The notes under the pieces are model-generated. The model was not told the origin of the DNA and did not search any database. It saw nothing but the letters and a program-made list of their open reading frames with translations. DNA of 64,000 nt, from the NCBI GenBank assembly GCA_022844205.1, contig JALHMF010000010.1, positions 20,182 through 84,181 of the forward strand, in the 5' to 3' direction. Source of the stretch: Xanthobacteraceae bacterium (GTDB lineage: Bacteria; Pseudomonadota; Alphaproteobacteria; Rhizobiales; Xanthobacteraceae). Both the position numbers and the translations under genes were made by a program. Positions 18,039 to 29,004 of the stretch are shown here, in pieces (the first letter of the stretch is position 1; every line of letters starts with the position of its first letter).

Positions 18039-19130
18039 ATGCAGGCGCTTACCTTGAAGGGAATTCGCGCGCGGCCGGTGGTCGTGAAGCTGAAACGGCC
18101 GATCACCGTGCGGATCGCCACCATCACGGACTGGCCGCTGGTGCTGATCGACCTCTACACGGAAGAGGGCATCACCGGCCGCAGCTATGTCGGCCCCTAT
18201 GTTGCGAACTCGATGCGCTATCTTGTGCCGGCGCTGCACGATCTGGGCGAACTGCTGAAGGGGCGGCGGATCGCGCCGTTCGAGTTGCATGATGCCGCGC
18301 GCAAGTCGCTGCATTTTGTCGGCTATGAGGGCATGTCGATGATCGCTGTTTCCGGTCTCGATATGGCGGCGTGGGACGCGCTGGCGAAGGCGGCGAACAT
18401 TCCGCTCTGCACGATACTCGGCGGCACGGTCGGCCCGGTGAAAGCCTACAACAGTAATGGGCTGTGGCTGGTTGAACCCGCAAAACTGCCAGAAGAAGCG
18501 CTACGGTTGAGGGACGAGGGCAAATTCGGTGGACTGAAAATTCGGCTCGGGCGTGATCGCCCGCGCGACGATATGGCGGCGATTGAAGGAGTTCGGAAAG
18601 CTGTAGGCGACGAAGTGCGGCTGATGGCGGATTACAATCAGGGTCTGACTTTCAACGAGGCGCTGGAACGCTGTCCCATGCTCGACGATCTAGGCCTGAG
18701 CTGGATCGAGGAGCCGGTCGTCTATGACAACTACGACGGCTGCGCGCGGCTGGCGGACCAGCTCAAGACGCCGATCCAGATCGGCGAGAATTTCTACGGC
18801 CCGCGCGAAATGCACAAGGCGCTTCAATCTAAAGCCTGCGACTACGTGATGCCGGATTTCATGCGGATCGGCGGGGTGACCGGCTGGCTGCGGGCGGCGG
18901 CGATCGCGGGCGCGGCGGGCGTGCCGATGTCCACCCATCTCTATCCGGAAGTCGGCGCGCATGTGATGCGCGTCACCGAGACCGCGCACTGGCTCGAATG
19001 GCAGGACTGGACCGACGTGCTGTTGGAGGAACCGTACAAGGTGAAAGACGGCATGATCCAGATTCCGGACCGGCCGGGAGCGGGGATCGCATGGGATGAA
19101 GCGGCGGTGAAACTTTATTCGCTGAATTAG
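18039..19130 (+). CDS. mandelate-racemase-like enolase-superfamily enzyme (KxR variant)
   Basis: A 363-residue enzyme whose whole length parallels mandelate racemase of Pseudomonas. With a constant offset of three residues all but one active-site residue align: Lys167 (K164), Asp198, Glu224 and Glu250 (metal ligands, in MADYNQ, IEEP and IGEN), Asp273 and His300 (the DFMRIGG and MSTHLY dyad), and Glu320 (HWLE). The exception is the second Lys of the KxK motif, which is Arg169 (LKIRLG). The His/Asp base is therefore intact and the opposing base changed, which argues for a one-sided reaction such as dehydration rather than racemisation. ATG 18039 has the better ribosome-site spacing; ATG 18033 is possible. 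Confidence 0.88.
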   Translation: MQALTLKGIRARPVVVKLKRPITVRIATITDWPLVLIDLYTEEGITGRSYVGPYVANSMRYLVPALHDLGELLKGRRIAPFELHDAARKSLHFVGYEGMSMIAVSGLDMAAWDALAKAANIPLCTILGGTVGPVKAYNSNGLWLVEPAKLPEEALRLRDEGKFGGLKIRLGRDRPRDDMAAIEGVRKAVGDEVRLMADYNQGLTFNEALERCPMLDDLGLSWIEEPVVYDNYDGCARLADQLKTPIQIGENFYGPREMHKALQSKACDYVMPDFMRIGGVTGWLRAAAIAGAAGVPMSTHLYPEVGAHVMRVTETAHWLEWQDWTDVLLEEPYKVKDGMIQIPDRPGAGIAWDEAAVKLYSLN

Positions 19131-19160
19131 CCGGCGGCGAAGGCTTCGATTTCAGCGCCT

Positions 19161-19193
19161 CCGATCTCGGGTTTTCCCGAGATCGGCGTTTTT
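19161..19193 (+). terminator. intrinsic terminator after the mandelate-racemase-like gene
   Basis: CCGATCTCGGG (19161-19171), loop TTTT, CCCGAGATCGG (19176-19186), then CGTTTTT. Confidence 0.88.
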
Positions 19194-19224
19194 AAATCAG
19201 AAAGTCGGCAATAACCGCCTTGCT

Positions 19225-19300
19225 ACGCGCGTCTCGAAGCATGAGGCCGCTCCACCCTTCGAGACGCCGCGCTAACGCGCGGCTCCTCAGGATGAGGCGG
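19225..19300. repeat. CTTCGAGA / CTCAGGATGAGG repeat
   Basis: Contains GCGTCTCGAAGCATGAGG, then CTTCGAGACGC, GCGCGGCTCCTCAGGATGAGG. A longer copy lies at 30690-30787. It ends next to the stop codon of aatA. Confidence 0.8.
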
Positions 19301-19305
19301 GTCGA

Positions 19306-22043
<2,738 letters not shown>

Positions 22044-22093
22044 GCTAGGCTTCCTCACCGTTTCAAAAACCAAGAACGAAACCGGAGGAAGTC

Positions 22094-22501
22094 ATGTTGA
22101 AGTCCGCCATCGCCGCCGCCATCGTATTCGCACTCGCGCTGCCCGCCGCAGCCCAGCAGCCCCCGGCTGCCGCCACCACCGCGCCCACGATCAAGCGCAC
22201 GCCGCTGCAAAAATTCGATGTGCCCAATACAAACCTGGAAACCGTGATCGGCATCGCCGAGGTCGTGCCGAATGTGTTCATCGGCAAGCACACCCATCCC
22301 GGTCCGGAGTCGGGCTATATCCTCGACGGCGAGCTGACGCTGCTGATCGACGGACAGCCGGAGAGAGTGCTGAAGATCGGCGACAGCTACCAGATTCCGT
22401 CCGGCGCCGTGCATGACGGAAAGTCCGGGGCAAACGGCGCCAAGGTGATCGCCACCTATGTGGTGGAGAAGGGCAAGCCGCTCGCGACACCTGTGAAATA
22501 A
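22094..22501 (+). CDS. secreted cupin-domain protein
   Basis: A 135-residue protein with a Sec signal peptide (to about PAAAQQ, residue 22) and one small cupin barrel. The first cupin motif is GKHTHPGPESGYILDGE, with metal ligands His-x-His and Glu; the second motif is PSGAVHDGK with the last His. It probably binds a divalent metal; an enzyme activity cannot be inferred. GGAGGAAGTC precedes the ATG. It follows the GT87 gene by 50 bases. Confidence 0.87.
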   Translation: MLKSAIAAAIVFALALPAAAQQPPAAATTAPTIKRTPLQKFDVPNTNLETVIGIAEVVPNVFIGKHTHPGPESGYILDGELTLLIDGQPERVLKIGDSYQIPSGAVHDGKSGANGAKVIATYVVEKGKPLATPVK

Positions 22502-22504
22502 AGG

Positions 22505-22630
22505 GCGGGTTCCAGGCGAGCGTAAGCGAGACCGGGGGCCCAGGAATCGCTTACGCTAATTTTTTGAATTCAGACTGGATCCCGGCTCGGCTGCTTCGCA
22601 GCCGTCCGGGGAACGTCGTGTCATTCCATT
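22505..22630. repeat. degenerate GC-rich palindromic repeat region
   Basis: Holds GCGAGCGTAAGCGAGACC, a GCTTACGCTAA partner, CGGCTGCTTCGCAGCCG and GGATCCCGGCTCGG; resembles the mosaic repeats at 26225-26360. No gene is visible. Confidence 0.55.
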
Positions 22631-22694
22631 CGGGAATGCCAGCGTCGCGTTCTATTTGTTGCACGTGCGCGCCGGCCTCTGTAAGCGGACGGTC

Positions 22695-23336
22695 ATGTTC
22701 ACGCTCTACTCAATGCAGCTTTCGGGAAATTCCTACAAGGTACGTCTGTTATTGGCGCGCCTCGGGGTTCCGTATCGCCTCGTGGAAGTGGACATCCTGA
22801 AAGGCGAAACGCGCACGCCGGAGTTTCTTGCGAAAAATCCCGACGGCCATGTGCCGCTGCTGGAGCTTGAGGGCGGCCATTTGCTCGCGGAATCGAATGC
22901 GATCCTCGTCTACCTCGCCGAGGGCACGCGCTACATGCCCGCCGACAAGCTCGCCCGCGCCGAGGTGCTGCGCTGGATGTTTTTCGAGCAGCATAGCCAC
23001 GAGCCGGCCATCGCGGCCGCACGCTTCTGGCTGCATCTCGTGAATGGACGCGAGTTGCGCATAAACGAGATCGACCAGTGGATGGAGCAGGGCTACGCCG
23101 CACTCGCGCTGATGGAACGCCATTTGTCCGCGCACGACTATTTCGTCGGCGATCAGGCAACGGTTGCCGACTTCGCCCTTTATGCCCACACGCATGTCGC
23201 GCCCGAGGGTGATTTCGATCTCTCCGGGTTCCCGGCGGTTAACGATTGGTTAACGCGTGTTGCAGGAGAGCCGGGGCATGTCGCGATGAATGCAATATCC
23301 GGCGCAACGACGCGAATTTCGCTCTCGCAGGCGTGA
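22695..23336 (+). CDS. glutathione S-transferase family protein
   Basis: A 213-residue GST with an N-terminal thioredoxin-like domain (MFTLYSMQLSGNSYKVRLLL; GHVPLLEL with the cis-Pro, LLAESNAILVYLAEGT with the glutathione-binding Glu-Ser) and an all-helical C-terminal domain (GDQATVADFALYAHTHVA, the N-capping box region). The Ser/Asn near residue 10-12 would be the glutathione-activating position. The substrate is unknown. ATG 22695 fits the family start; there is no strong ribosome-binding site. Confidence 0.88.
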   Translation: MFTLYSMQLSGNSYKVRLLLARLGVPYRLVEVDILKGETRTPEFLAKNPDGHVPLLELEGGHLLAESNAILVYLAEGTRYMPADKLARAEVLRWMFFEQHSHEPAIAAARFWLHLVNGRELRINEIDQWMEQGYAALALMERHLSAHDYFVGDQATVADFALYAHTHVAPEGDFDLSGFPAVNDWLTRVAGEPGHVAMNAISGATTRISLSQA

Positions 23337-23414
23337 TTCCGACGCCACTTTTCCGTCACAACCCCCGCAAGCGCGCCACGATCCCGTCAAAGCGCCGTCG
23401 TCATCACAGGCAAA

Positions 23415-23771
23415 ATGGCGAACCGCCGGGGGGAAGATTCGGTGACTTGCATGAACGATTTTTCTTCACGGGAACGGAGCACGATCCGCTCCGCCGTTCG
23501 CCACAGGATGCTCGGCTCGGCCTATGCCGAAGCGATGGTGGTGGTCGCACTGGTGTTCTCGATCTGCGTGATCCTTTTTATCATGACGGCCGACGCCGCC
23601 TTCGCTGACGCATTCACGCAGACCGCGCGGCCCGTGCTCGACAACAATGCGCGCAACATCATCGGCGCCTGGGGCATCGCGATCCTTGCCTTCATGTGCG
23701 TGCTGACGATGCGGATGCTCTGGGGCTTTGACCCGCGCCGCACCGCGATGCGCGTGCGCAGACGGCGGTAG
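23415..23771 (+). CDS. hypothetical two-span membrane protein
   Basis: A product of 118 residues (or 106 from ATG 23451, MNDFSSRERS). Two hydrophobic helices, about residues 41-62 (VVVALVFSICVILFIM) and 84-103 (IIGAWGIAILAFMCVLTMRM), and an Arg-rich C-terminus (RMRVRRRR-like) that should stay in the cytoplasm. I recognise no family. It is coding rather than chance, as judged by the two well-formed membrane helices and positive-inside tails, but confidence is moderate. Confidence 0.55.
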   Translation: MANRRGEDSVTCMNDFSSRERSTIRSAVRHRMLGSAYAEAMVVVALVFSICVILFIMTADAAFADAFTQTARPVLDNNARNIIGAWGIAILAFMCVLTMRMLWGFDPRRTAMRVRRRR

Positions 23772-23795
23772 AGCCTGACTCTTCCTCTAAAATTT

Positions 23796-23878
23796 GTCAT
23801 GCCCCGCGGAAGCGGGCATCCAGTAATCACCTTGTTCGCTGTGGTTACTGGATCGTCCGCCTTCGCGGATGATGACAT
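23796..23878. repeat. palindromic repeat, CGCGAAAGCG / ATCCAGTAA type
   Basis: GTCATGCCCCGCGGAAGCGGG and ATCCAGTAATCACC on the left; GGTTACTGGATCGTCCGCC and TTCGCGGATGATGACA on the right. Third copy of the family at 9952 and 11112. Confidence 0.85.
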
Positions 23879-23970
23879 CGATATTCTAAACGCATATTTG
23901 ATCCGCCGTTCTATGCGGAATATGCTAGCGTTTGCTGCGTTGATTTTCCCAGCAGCAAGCGAGAATCATT

Positions 23971-25110
23971 TTGAGAACGCTCATTGGCATTCTGGTGGCG
24001 GCATACGCCCTGACCGCGCCCGCATCGGCCCAGCCAAAATCCGAAGTCATCGCGAGCGGCAAGGCGAAGTTTCGCGCCGACGTCATCGTCAGGGGATTGA
24101 GCAATCCGTGGGCGCTGGCCTTTCTTCCCGAGGGCCGCCTGCTCGTCACCGAGCGAAATGGCAAGATGAGCGTATTCGGGGCGGACGGAAAACCAATCGG
24201 TGCTGTCAGCGGCGTGCCGGAGGTGGCAGCGGCGGGGCAGGGCGGACTGCTCGATGTCGTGCTCGCCCCGGACTACGCAAAATCGCAGCGCATCTATTTT
24301 ACCTATGCGGAGCCGCGCAACGACCGCAAGAACGGAACGGCGGTGGCGAGCGCGAAGCTCGTGGATGAAAAATCGAAACCGCGGCTCGACGATCTTAGAA
24401 TCATTTTCCGGCAGGAGCCTTCCTACGGAGGCGGTTTCCATTTCGGCTCGCGCATTGCGATCGCGCGCGACGGAAATTTGTTCGTTACACTCGGCGAGCG
24501 GAATCAGAAAACTCCCGCGCAGGATCTGAGCGAGCATCTCGGCAAGGTCGTCCGCATCGCGCCGGACGGCTCGGTGCCAAAGGACAATCCGTTCATCGGC
24601 AAGGCGAACGCCAAGCCGGAAATCTGGTCCTATGGACACCGCAATCCGCAGTCGGCCGCAATCAATCCTGCCTCCGGAAAACTGTGGATCGTCGAACACG
24701 GCGCGCGCGGCGGCGACGAAATCAACGTGCCGGAAGCGGGCAAGAATTACGGCTGGCCGGTGATCACCTACGGCCGCGATTATTCCGGTATACGGATCGG
24801 CGAGGGCACGGCCAAGGAAGGCATGGAGCAGCCGATTCATTACTGGGACCCGTCGATCGCGCCGTCCGGGATGGCGTTCTATACCGGTGATGCGTTTCCC
24901 GGCTGGAAGGGTAATCTCTTTGTCGGCGCGCTGGTGCTGCAGCACCTTAACCGGCTCGAACTGAACGGCGACAAGATCGTAGGCGAAGAGCGGCTGCTCA
25001 TCGACATGCGGGAGCGTATCCGCGACGTGCGGCAGGCGCCGGACGGCACACTCTGGCTGGTCACCGACAGCCGCGACGGCAAGATCATCAAACTCTCTCC
25101 CGCGAAATAA
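23971..25110 (+). CDS. PQQ-dependent sugar dehydrogenase (Asd/GDH-B beta-propeller family)
   Basis: A 379-residue periplasmic six-bladed beta-propeller: signal peptide to about ASAQ (residue 21), then GLSNPWALAFLPEGRLLVTE, GGLLDVVLAPDY, a His-containing GGGFHFGSRIA, the typical WSYGHRNPQSAAINP and HGARGGDEINV (binding PQQ and calcium in this family). It oxidises aldose sugars with pyrroloquinoline quinone, although E. coli-type members work poorly as glucose oxidisers and the real substrate here is open. The start is TTG 23971; there is no ATG near, and the signal peptide begins directly after it. Confidence 0.88.
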   Translation: MRTLIGILVAAYALTAPASAQPKSEVIASGKAKFRADVIVRGLSNPWALAFLPEGRLLVTERNGKMSVFGADGKPIGAVSGVPEVAAAGQGGLLDVVLAPDYAKSQRIYFTYAEPRNDRKNGTAVASAKLVDEKSKPRLDDLRIIFRQEPSYGGGFHFGSRIAIARDGNLFVTLGERNQKTPAQDLSEHLGKVVRIAPDGSVPKDNPFIGKANAKPEIWSYGHRNPQSAAINPASGKLWIVEHGARGGDEINVPEAGKNYGWPVITYGRDYSGIRIGEGTAKEGMEQPIHYWDPSIAPSGMAFYTGDAFPGWKGNLFVGALVLQHLNRLELNGDKIVGEERLLIDMRERIRDVRQAPDGTLWLVTDSRDGKIIKLSPAK

Positions 25111-25182
25111 TCGGCATATTAGGATTTTCCGCGCTCGCCACGTTGTCGCTGTCATTTCCGCTTGCTACTTTGTAAGTCCGGA

Positions 25183-25258
25183 GGGCCCGTAGCTCAATGG
25201 TTAGAGCCGACCGCTCATAACGGTCTGGTTGGAGGTTCGAGTCCTCCCGGGCCCACCA
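25183..25258 (+). tRNA. tRNA with CAU anticodon, probably tRNA-Ile2
   Basis: A complete 76-base cloverleaf with encoded CCA: acceptor GGGCCCG / CGGGCCC, D arm GCTC-AATGGTTA-GAGC, anticodon arm GACCG-CTCATAA-CGGTC (anticodon CAT at the loop centre), T arm GGAGG-TTCGAGT-CCTCC. The eight-base D loop matches tRNA-Ile2 (read as AUA after lysidine modification) better than elongator tRNA-Met, which usually has one more base. An automated tool may call it tRNA-Met. Confidence 0.93.
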
Positions 25259-25277
25259 ATCGATGGGGAGGCGAACA

Positions 25278-26204
25278 ATGGGACGGAAACTCATTCTCAA
25301 GGCCGGCGACGGCCATCAGCTCGGCGCCTATCGCGCCGATGCCGCGGGAACGGCAAAGGGCCGCGTTGTCGTCATCCAGGAAATTTTCGGCGTTAATCAT
25401 CATATCCGGAATGTCTGCGATCAGATGGCGGCCGCCGGCTACACCGCCATCGCTCCGCAAATCTTCGACCGTATGAACCGCGATTTCGAGAGCGGCTATT
25501 CGCAGCCCGAGATCGATCATGCGATGGGCTATATCGGCAAACTCGACTGGGTAAAGGTGATGGTGGACATCGAGGCCGCCATCAACAGCCTCAAGGGCGA
25601 GGGGCCGGTTGCCGTGATGGGCTTCTGCCTCGGCGGCACGCTGTCGTTTCTCGCATCGACGAAGTTCAACGGCCTTGCTGGCGCTGTTTGTTATTACGGC
25701 GGCGCGATCGCGAAATATGCCGACAACAAGCCGCGCTGCCCGGTGCTGATGCATTTCGGTGAACTCGACGGCCATATCCCGATGTCGGATGTGAACCTCA
25801 TTCGCCAGAAGCAGTCGCAGGCGGAAATCCACGTCTATGGCGGGGCCGGTCATGGCTTCAACTGCGACGAGCGCGGCAGTTTCGAGCCGCAAAGCCAGAA
25901 AATTGCCTGGGAGCGCACGCTCGCCTTCCTCGCCAAGGTATTCGGCAAGCAGGCGCAGCTCATGGATGCGCCGCTGAAAGCCGGTGCCGCCGCGATGCCG
26001 GGCGAAGCGAAGAAGTCCGCGCCGAAATCGGGCCGGATCAAGCGCACCAAAAAAGATGCGAAGGTGGAAAAGAGGGCGCGCAAGAAAGGCGCGAAGAAGG
26101 ATCATCTCGCTGAGAAGAAGCGCGTGCAGAAACTCCGCCGCCGCAAATTGAAAGTGAAACGCCGCACCAAGGCGCGGCGGCAGGGGCGGAAAAAGAAGAA
26201 GTAG
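25278..26204 (+). CDS. dienelactone hydrolase family protein with a highly basic C-terminal tail
   Basis: Alpha/beta hydrolase whose catalytic triad can be read: Cys117 in GFCLGG, Asp164 in GELDGHIP, His192 in GGAGHGFNC; Glu35 (IQEIFGV) is the residue that activates the Cys in dienelactone hydrolases. Residues 1-225 make up a full-length enzyme. Residues 241-308 are an added tail with 36 Lys/Arg among 68 residues, with no enzyme similarity; it looks like the Lys-rich tails of alphaproteobacterial DNA- or RNA-binding proteins. ATG 25278 has GGGGAGG eleven bases upstream. It lies 20 bases after the tRNA gene. Confidence 0.88.
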   Translation: MGRKLILKAGDGHQLGAYRADAAGTAKGRVVVIQEIFGVNHHIRNVCDQMAAAGYTAIAPQIFDRMNRDFESGYSQPEIDHAMGYIGKLDWVKVMVDIEAAINSLKGEGPVAVMGFCLGGTLSFLASTKFNGLAGAVCYYGGAIAKYADNKPRCPVLMHFGELDGHIPMSDVNLIRQKQSQAEIHVYGGAGHGFNCDERGSFEPQSQKIAWERTLAFLAKVFGKQAQLMDAPLKAGAAAMPGEAKKSAPKSGRIKRTKKDAKVEKRARKKGAKKDHLAEKKRVQKLRRRKLKVKRRTKARRQGRKKKK

Positions 26205-26224
26205 GTTTTTGGTTGGGGCTACGC

Positions 26225-26360
26225 TAAAATGACGTTCCCCGGACGGTTGCGAAGTAGCCAAGCCGGGGTCTAGTCCTAATTAACATAAAACGCATTCGAA
26301 TCCTGGACCCCGGGTCTTCGCGTGAAGCATTCGCGCCCGCTCGGACCCGTCGTCTGAGGC
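26225..26360. repeat. GC-rich mosaic repeat
   Basis: Contains TGACGTTCCCCGGACGG, AGCCGGGGTCTAG and its partner CTGGACCCCGGGTC, around an AT-rich centre near 26278. It resembles 22505-22630. No gene is visible between the dienelactone hydrolase and the hydroxy-acid dehydrogenase. Confidence 0.55.
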
Positions 26361-26363
26361 CGA

Positions 26364-27503
26364 TTATTTTTTTCGAATAATGGGCGCCGCCTTCTTCAGC
26401 GAAGCGATGTCCGTGTAGCCGATCTGCCCCATGCACTGATGCAGTTCGGTGTTGAGCATATCGAGCGTGAATTTCGGCCCCTTCAGGCCGAGTGCCGCCA
26501 CCGAATACATCATCGCGCGGCCGATCAGGCAGAAGTCCGCGCCCGAGGCCAGCGCCTTCACGATGTGCTCGCCGGAGCGGATGCCGCTGTCGAGGATCAG
26601 CGGATACTCCGGGCCGACGGCTTTTCGGATATCTCCGATCACGTCAATCGACGGCGGCAGCGCGCCGAGCTGGCGGCCGCCGTGATTGGAGACGACCACG
26701 CCATCGCAGCCGATCTCCTTCGCTTTCACGCAGTCTTCCACCGACAGTAAACCCTTCGGCAGGATTTTTCCCTTCCAGCGGTCGCGGAGTTTTTTCAGTT
26801 CATTCCAGTCGAACCGTCCCGTCACTTGCGAGGACATGTAGCGCGCCACCGGCATAAAGCCGGTGTTCTTGGAATAGCGCTCCATATTGGCGAAGCGGGG
26901 CACGCCCACGCGCAGCGTCTGGATCGACCAGAGCGGGTGCTTCATCAATTCCCACACAACGCCGGGCGACCAGCGAAAAGGCATGCCGAAATTGTTTCTG
27001 ATGTCGCGCTGACGGCGTGGCGGGATCGGTACGTCCACGGTGACGAGCAACGTGTCGTAGCCCGCGGTCTCCGCCCGCGTCACGAGATCGGCGACCATCT
27101 CCTCCGCGCGGCCCACATAGAGCTGGAACCAGGCGTTGTTGGGTGCAATTTGCTTGATCGTTTCCAGCGACGTGCAGGCCGGCGTCGAGATCGTATACGG
27201 AATGCCGGCTTCGACGCAGGCCTTGGCGATCGTTTCCTCCGCGCGCGGCCACATCAGGTTGCCAAGCCCGATGGGCGCGGTCGCGAAGGGCATCGCCCAC
27301 TTCTTGCCGAACAGGGTGGTGGAGAGATCGCGGTTCTCGACGTTCACCAGCATCCGCGGCATCAGCATCAGGTCCTCGAACGCCTGCTCGTTCCGCGATA
27401 CGCCGATCTCGGTGCCGGCCCCGCCATCGAGATAGTCGAATGCGAATTTAGGCAGCCGCTTCTTGGCGAGCGGGCGGTAGTCGTTGATCGACGCGATGGC
27501 CAT
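26364..27503 (-). CDS. FMN-dependent alpha-hydroxy-acid dehydrogenase/oxidase
   Basis: A 379-residue TIM-barrel flavoenzyme of the L-lactate dehydrogenase (LldD) / glycolate oxidase family. It opens with SINDYRPLAKKRLPKFAFDYLDGGAG, then ATAPIGLGNLMWP, and near the C-terminus VVSNHGGRQLG, with the proton-abstracting His and the substrate-binding Arg, and LILDSGIRSGEHIVKALASGAD, which holds the FMN phosphate. Whether the substrate is lactate, mandelate or another 2-hydroxy acid cannot be told; a mandelate-type enzyme would fit the mandelate-racemase-like gene 8 kb away, but that is only a speculation. ATG 27503 is the family start. Confidence 0.9.
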   Translation of the reverse strand: MAIASINDYRPLAKKRLPKFAFDYLDGGAGTEIGVSRNEQAFEDLMLMPRMLVNVENRDLSTTLFGKKWAMPFATAPIGLGNLMWPRAEETIAKACVEAGIPYTISTPACTSLETIKQIAPNNAWFQLYVGRAEEMVADLVTRAETAGYDTLLVTVDVPIPPRRQRDIRNNFGMPFRWSPGVVWELMKHPLWSIQTLRVGVPRFANMERYSKNTGFMPVARYMSSQVTGRFDWNELKKLRDRWKGKILPKGLLSVEDCVKAKEIGCDGVVVSNHGGRQLGALPPSIDVIGDIRKAVGPEYPLILDSGIRSGEHIVKALASGADFCLIGRAMMYSVAALGLKGPKFTLDMLNTELHQCMGQIGYTDIASLKKAAPIIRKK

Positions 27504-27777
27504 TCTTGAAATCCTGATTGCGGGGGACGCTTTGAACCTAGCTGGGCGAAAACTCGATAGCGGTTTTTTCAAGCACGCGGAATAGCGGCGGCGGCGCTGC
27601 CTTTAATGAGTCAAGGCATGCCAAATTTCCTGGCCTTCACCGATTGTTTGCCGCGACTTGCCGGGCGGCGGCCGATTTCACGCGGAAAAAAGAATCTTCA
27701 TGATGCGGTGAACTTTTTGCATGGAAAACGATTGATCTTGCAGCGCACAAATAGACCGCCAAAGGAAGAGTACGTCC

Positions 27778-28878
27778 ATGAGAATTGCCCAGATCAGTCC
27801 GCTCATGGAGAGCGTTCCTCCGAAACTCTATGGCGGTACCGAACGGGTGGTCTCTTGGCTCACCGAGGAACTCGTGGCCCTCGGCCACGACGTGACGCTG
27901 TTCGCCAGCGGAGACTCGATCACCAGCGCTGAACTGGTCAGCTGCACCGATGGGGCGCTGCGCCTGGACCCGAATTGCAAGGATCCGTTCCCGCATCTGA
28001 TGAAGTCGCTCGACGTGGTGCGGACAGGGGCTTACGAATTCGACCTACTGCATTTTCACATCGACATTTTCCACTTTCCGGTGTTTCGCCAGATGGCCGC
28101 GCGCACGGTGACGACACTGCACGGGCGGCAGGACTCGACCGATATGGAAGCGCTTTACAGGGCGTTCCCGCAGATGCCGCTTGCGACGATCTCCAACGCG
28201 CAGGCGGACTTCATTCCCTACGCAAATACGGTGGGCACCGTCTATCACGGGCTGCCGGAAAACATGTTCCGCCCGAATTACCGGCCTCGGGGAAACTATC
28301 TTGCCTTCCTTGGACGCATTTCCCCGGAAAAACGGCCGGACCGCGCCATCGCGATTGCGCGTGCGGTGGGACTGCCGTTGAAGATCGCGGCCAAGATAGA
28401 CAAGGTGGACGCGGCCTATTTCCGTGACGAAATCGAGCCGCTGCTCGCTGGCGGGGGCGTGGAGTTCATCGGCGAAGTGAACGAGCGCGAGAAACAGGAA
28501 TTTCTAGGCGAGGCGACGGCCCTCCTGTTTCCAATCGACTGGCCGGAGCCCTTCGGTCTTGTGATGATCGAGGCGATGGCTTGCGGCACGCCGGTACTGG
28601 CATTCAGGAACGGCTCGGTGCCGGAAATCGTCGATCCCGGCTATACCGGTGAGATCGTCGAGACCGTCGAGGAAGCGGTAAAGGCATTTCCGAAGATCGC
28701 CGCCCTCGACCGCCGGATTGTCCGGCGCACGTTCGAGCAGCGTTTCACATCGGCCCGCATGGCGGAGGACTATGTGAAGCTCTACCGCAAGCTTCTCGCC
28801 CGCGACCGCGAGGGCATGCACAAGTCGAACGGCCACGCATTGCCGGCCGACAGCGAATTCAGCCTCGTGCAGGTCTGA
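27778..28878 (+). CDS. glycosyltransferase family 4 protein
   Basis: A 366-residue GT-B fold enzyme. The N-terminal half starts MRIAQISPLMESVPPKLYGG; the Gly-rich loop GGTERVVSWLTEEL binds the acceptor. The C-terminal half holds LAFLGRISPEKRPDRAIAIA, the sugar-nucleotide phosphate-binding E-x7-E region (FPIDWPEPFGLVMIEAMACG) and AFRNGSVPEIVD. Members transfer mannose or glucose from nucleotide sugars; the acceptor is not known. AAAGGAAGAG is just upstream of the ATG, and it ends in its own terminator, so it is probably a single-gene unit. Confidence 0.9.
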   Translation: MRIAQISPLMESVPPKLYGGTERVVSWLTEELVALGHDVTLFASGDSITSAELVSCTDGALRLDPNCKDPFPHLMKSLDVVRTGAYEFDLLHFHIDIFHFPVFRQMAARTVTTLHGRQDSTDMEALYRAFPQMPLATISNAQADFIPYANTVGTVYHGLPENMFRPNYRPRGNYLAFLGRISPEKRPDRAIAIARAVGLPLKIAAKIDKVDAAYFRDEIEPLLAGGGVEFIGEVNEREKQEFLGEATALLFPIDWPEPFGLVMIEAMACGTPVLAFRNGSVPEIVDPGYTGEIVETVEEAVKAFPKIAALDRRIVRRTFEQRFTSARMAEDYVKLYRKLLARDREGMHKSNGHALPADSEFSLVQV

Positions 28879-28903
28879 TCCGATCTTTCCAGACTAAATA
28901 GAG

Positions 28904-28932
28904 GCGCCGGCGGGCAACTGTCGGCGCTTTTG
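28904..28932 (+). terminator. intrinsic terminator after the GT4 gene
   Basis: GCGCCG (28904-28909) pairs with CGGCGC (28922-28927), followed by TTTTG; the loop is 12 bases. Confidence 0.7.
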
Positions 28933-29004
28933 CTTGCCCAACCTGTCCCGCATCGCTACATAGCGCGAACCAATCCCTCAAGTTTTGATTTGGAGCACGT
29001 GGCG

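Noticed and set aside
25183..25258. Genomic island at the tRNA gene
   Set aside because: No integrase, no direct repeat of the tRNA 3' end, and composition of the following genes is like that of the rest of the window.
27504..27777. EcfG-type promoter before the GT4 gene (TGAAC ... CGATT)
   Set aside because: Spacing and the -10 differ from the GGAAC-N16/17-CGTT consensus.
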